The notes under the pieces: model-generated
What the model saw: the letters and a program-made list of their open reading frames with translations, nothing else
Told to the model about the DNA's origin: nothing
Database searches by the model: none
Shown here: positions 45,590-49,504 of the stretch, one piece after another
How the letters are laid out: every line of letters starts with the position of its first letter
How positions within the stretch are numbered: position 1 is the first letter of the stretch
Translations under genes and position numbers: made by a program
Assembly (NCBI GenBank): GCA_900617975.1
Contig: UZAE01012265.1
Location: 1 to 49,504 of the forward strand
DNA from: Rodentolepis nana
Taxonomy: Eukaryota; Platyhelminthes; Cestoda; Cyclophyllidea; Hymenolepididae
DNA: 49,504 bases
Reading direction: 5' to 3'

Positions 45590-47448
45590 GTAGGTTAAGC
45601 ATTTTATAACTTCTTGAAGAATTTTAGTTTTCAACTTAAGCTATGACTGCCATCATCAGAAGGACTCCTTTATGAGTCCTATTAAAGTATATGCAAAGGC
45701 AACTCCTTTAAACACTAATAAGCTTTAAACTTTAGGAAATAACTTTTTTTCGAACCAGATGTCCCAGTGTTGAGGATAAAGGGGAAGTGGGGGACAGGGG
45801 GCGGTTAAATTCAGTAGAGTCCGTGTAGAAAAATCGTTATAAAGAAGCACAGTTATGGCCAATAAGATGACATTGTTCTGCGTTTGGCGAATGAACAACC
45901 AATGAAAATTCAGTTTGATAATTAGGACAGTGCAAATGTGAGTTGGCAAGTGTGTTCGATGGATTACTATAGACTCATTTGAATTTTGTGTGCCAATTTG
46001 CGCATTTGCATGTATCTTATAATTGTTTTAAAGAATTTGTTATGAACCCTCGGAAACATATCATTAGAGCCTTTTTTATTTAAACAATTCCCATTTCAGT
46101 CTCACTTCAGAAGTGAACACCATTTTGTACTCTCTTCTCCTATTAGCCCATTTAAATCGAAGGCTGTATCTAGGTACGCTACATAACTTTCACTCAAGTA
46201 TTTATCGAGTGAGCTGAATGGCCAAAGGGGAATATTTTTGTCTTAAAATCCAGAGTTTTACTACCCTTTTTTCTTGCTACTAACATATTCTCCTTAAAAA
46301 CGTATTGCCTACAGGTTTTTAGAGCGTTCTGTTGGGGCTTAGGTTTCAATTGTTGATTTTCATTGCGAATCTTTGCAGTAATTTGTGCGTTTTTAATCCC
46401 ACCTACTTTGACCTCGTGGGATCGGATTCGTCAAGTGTAATGGATCAGGTGATGATATCACTCCCATCTTTACAAGTACAGAGTTTTTTTGTTGTCAAAA
46501 TTTTTCTGGTGTCCAAGATTCAAGGCTTCTAGCTTATAAGAATTAGCTTATCAGAGCTCATTGAAGTTCCTTTTCTACTTAGACTCTTAGTGTCAAAATG
46601 GTTCAGCTTGCTTATAGCTCTAGCTATTATTTAAGGTAGAATGTAATCTGTTAATGCAATTTAATGAATTTAACTTATTTAGGTTAATCTAATTAGTTAA
46701 GTGGTGATTGGTAGCATTGCGTAGTAGCAGCATAATTACATCTTTACTTCTTTATTTACTCTGTCTTTTTCCACTTATTTTATTCCTCATCCATGGCCAT
46801 TAAAATCTACACAGATTTTTTCGTTTTTTCTCCGATTATGTTTCGCCTTTTTCTTCTGAAAGGTGTTTAAACTCCATTTTTAAAACTTTTTCTGTGGGCT
46901 GTTTAACTTTCTGGTTTCCAGATCCCATTTTCCAGCAATTATCCAATTTATTTTTGTTTATATTGCTAGGAATCGTTCACTTGTAAGTGGAAACGAAGCT
47001 TGGCTAGAATAAATTGGTTTCATACTTTTAAAAGACAAATTCACGTTGAATTTAATTTCTGTTGCCCTGACGACACATTTCTTGCGCATTTTAAAACTGT
47101 CACACTCTCTGTCTATCTCCCATTTATTCATTTTTGTTATCACTGCCCCCACGTTAAACGATGAACTAGACTTTTAGTGGGCCAGTGAATGTGTCTCCCA
47201 CCTCCAAACTACTGAAATGTTGAGTAGATGCTATGGTGCGTTGCTTGGACACTGCACTCCCTTAGGTAACATTCAGGAGAAATTGACTCGTGTGTCAATA
47301 TAACCTCCAAATTTTATCAATAGAATAGCTATCAGAACTCTTTTCCAGGCTGCCACTGTTATTAATTCTTCCTCAATCACTAATACTTCCTAAGTGCATT
47401 TAGGAGAACGTTTTTCAACGCGCATCTTAATTTGATAGTAGCATCGTA

Positions 47449-47778
47449 TTATTTATATCAAATGGCAGACTTTATGATAGTTATCAGTAGCCCTTTAATT
47501 GACTTCAGGCTTCACCGAGGGTAGGAGCATCAAATCGAAAAATGTCTTGAGGGGGGGGGGGGGAGGGGAACAGAAGAGTGTTTTAAAGATGTAAAAGAGA
47601 CAGACACAACGGTAGGTGAAAGGTGAGGTGAGTACTGTGAAAGTGGACGAATATGACAAACAGTGGGGTGGTGGTAGTTTGAACTCAGAAGTCAACTACC
47701 GGTTTATGGACTTTTTTTGCCGTATGAGTATACGCTGCCCAGGGTGCACCACGTGGAGGTAAGTCTATCACACACCAC
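47449..47778 (-). mobile_element. SINE-like retroposon, copy 20 (full, perfect TSD)
   Basis: Full minus-oriented copy downstream of the last recognised SERINC exon. Perfect 14-bp TSD ATAGTAGCATCGTA at 47435-47448 and 47779-47792; probably young. Confidence 0.93.
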
Positions 47779-48337
47779 ATAGTAGCATCGTAGATCCATT
47801 CGCATGGGACTGGAGTTCTTCCGATGCAATTGGCCATTCCGCTCACAAGGTGTACGTCGATGAAAATCTAGGCCAAGTTCTCTAGTATGGCAGAGGAGCG
47901 CGAGTTGTGTTACTATCGTTACTGTCAATTGAGGCTATTTTAACTTGGATGACAAATCTATTTTTAATCCTGGAGCATCCAACGCATTATCTCCCGTGCA
48001 ATCTTTTGACCTACAGCAAGGCAGACGTTGTTATGCTTTTTCATCATGCCCAATCAACTGAACCTGGTTATAGTTTGGAAGTGGACATCGAATAGGCATT
48101 AGAAGTCTAAGCTTAGTTTTTGGTATCATGTTTTACGTGACAACAAGCTACTTAATTTTTGGCATAGTCGGGTTCAGTTTGCTACCCTTTTTGATTTACC
48201 TGAGCTCTGGGTATTTTTTACCTTGTAATCCTGTGCGAAAAAATGCATCAGCGCTCCTATGACAAAACTCATGTGCTAAGGCCTGTTAAAAATGCATTGA
48301 TAAAGTGGTTTTGCGTTGACCTTGTAGACTTGACCTC

Positions 48338-48374
48338 TGTGTGGGTGTGTGTGTGTGGATGTGCGTGCGTGCGT
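48338..48374. repeat. (GT)n-rich microsatellite
   Basis: Interrupted GT/GC repeats (GTGGGTGTGTGTGTGTGG, then TGCGTGCGTGCGTG). Confidence 0.85.
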
Positions 48375-49150
48375 GACTGGGTCTTTTTTCCCCTTTAGTT
48401 TTTTTTGACTTGGGAAAAGCTAATGAATCGAAGGATAAATGTGCCTAAGTTTCAGTCCAATGTTTCGATATTAGTGAAACATGCACTCACGGCGAGGTGA
48501 GTACATGGAATTTGTCCTGCATCAGTTTTTTTAAGTAAATAAGTTAATTGCTCTGGTTAAAATAGTCCTCTGTATCGACTAACCACATAAAATCATGAAG
48601 AATACTGAGGTATCATTTGCATTAAATTATGATTGATTCCGATTTACCTCAACCTGATTCCTCTTGCCTGTTTTGTTTAAGGTGATGTAAACATTTTGTC
48701 AATGTTCCAAGCCTTTGTAAATCGGGCCTTTTTATTTTTCGTCGATACTCTTTCGTTATTGACATGTATGCGAGAAGCGTCTTTCCACTTTCCTTAATGC
48801 AGTCGAATTGTCAAGGATTATTACCATTACTCCTAGCACTCGCACGGGTCTTTTCAGGAAAAATAAACGTGCTACACGACTCTAAACGTTCACTGTGTAT
48901 TTATTAGGACTCACCAGATTACTGATTCTTGGATCTCCACATTTCTGTGTCATTGATACATTATTAGCAATCGTTCATTTCTATCCCGAACTTTTTATTA
49001 ACGTTTATGTTGTTTCTTTTTTAAAAAAACGCCACTCTTGGATTAGCGAACCTCTTCCTTCCCCCCCTTTAGTAGGAGGGGTATGAAAATCTAGGCATAG
49101 CATTTTCTAGTAACATTACCTGAGTATTCTTGTTTTTATCTGTGCTATTA

Positions 49151-49479
49151 TATTTATTTATTTATTTAAAATGGCAGGCGTTTTGATAGTTATCATTAGC
49201 CCTTTAGTTGACTTCAGACTTCACGTAGGGGAAGGAACATCAAAGTGAGTAAAATTCGAAAGGGGGAGGGATCAGAAGAGTGATTGACAGATGTAAAAGA
49301 GGCAGACAGGCACAAAGGCAGGAAAAGGTAGGGTGAGTACTGTGAAAGTGGTCGAATGTGTGACATACAGTTTGGTCATGGTATTTTGAAGTCAGAAGTC
49401 AACTGCCGATTGATAGACTTTTTTGCCGTATGTGTATACGCTGTCCACACCACGTGGAGGTAAGTCTATTTCATACCCC
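49151..49479 (-). mobile_element. SINE-like retroposon, copy 21 (full)
   Basis: Full minus-oriented copy near the right edge, with a small head deletion. Flanks CTATTATATT and CTATTATTAA could be a short TSD. Confidence 0.87.
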
Positions 49480-49504
49480 ACTATTATTAATAGTATGTTA
49501 ATCT

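Larger units (their letters stand above)
45590..49504 (+). other. SERINC intron or downstream region
   Basis: No exon with the conserved SERINC C-terminal motifs was found. Contains retroposon copies 20 and 21, a GT-rich microsatellite and T-rich sequence. A possible small exon at 46378-46447 (NLCVFNPTYFDLVGSDSSSV) has flanking AG and GT, but its phase does not fit exon 2. Confidence 0.6.

Noticed and set aside
48128..48262. Hydrophobic ATG frame MFYVTTSYLIFGIVGFSLL
   Set aside because: Tested as a SERINC C-terminal exon, but it lacks the family motifs; T-rich DNA readily produces hydrophobic chance frames.

Overview
This is eukaryotic, almost certainly metazoan, nuclear DNA. It is AT-rich and intron-rich, with kilobase introns, many dispersed retroposons, microsatellites and unusually many long poly(G)/poly(C) tracts. 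No bacterial operon, CRISPR array or phage signature is visible. Three conserved animal genes can be read through their splice sites: TRAPPC13 on the minus strand (left part), an SLC10/P3-type transporter gene on the plus strand (31956-39583), and a SERINC gene on the plus strand (43230 onward). The dispersed repeats and divergent but alignable proteins would fit a flatworm such as a tapeworm, but nothing in the sequence alone proves the phylum.

Layout. 1-3370: a partial retroposon copy, then a complex minisatellite with a roughly 36-40 bp unit in a duplicated higher-order block (about 360-1335), then AT-rich non-coding DNA. 3371-12932: three consecutive TRAPPC13 exons on the minus strand with matching phases; their introns carry five retroposon copies. 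A possible first coding exon lies at 14063-14096. 12933-31955: largely non-coding DNA dense in retroposons, a TTAA-flanked MITE-like element with a second relic, a 60-bp perfect palindrome, an unresolved duplication beside a single N, and a 546-N gap (26833-27378). 31956-39583: four-exon SLC10-like gene encoding 682 residues, with signal peptide, large ectodomain, transporter core and cytoplasmic tail. 39584-43229: AT-rich intergenic DNA with tRNA-like relics and an isolated minus-strand ATG exon ending in a perfect donor (41051-41096). 43230-49504: SERINC exons 1 and 2 (343 residues); the last part of the protein was not found and probably lies beyond the window.

The main repeat is a roughly 330-bp SINE-like retroposon family. 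There are about 23 copies or fragments in both orientations, roughly 6 kb in all or 12% of the called bases. Many are flanked by 9-16 bp target-site duplications that I could read directly. It has a strongly self-complementary head and an AT-rich (AAATAA-type) tail. Copies occupy 1-28.8 kb and 47.4-49.5 kb, and are absent from the 18.6 kb that hold the SLC10-like and SERINC genes.

The three genes do not form one pathway. TRAPPC13 belongs to vesicle tethering (TRAPP), SERINC is a lipid-handling membrane protein, and the SLC10/P3 protein is an orphan transporter-fold protein. The P3-like protein appears to lack the residues that bind sodium in classical SLC10 bile-acid transporters.
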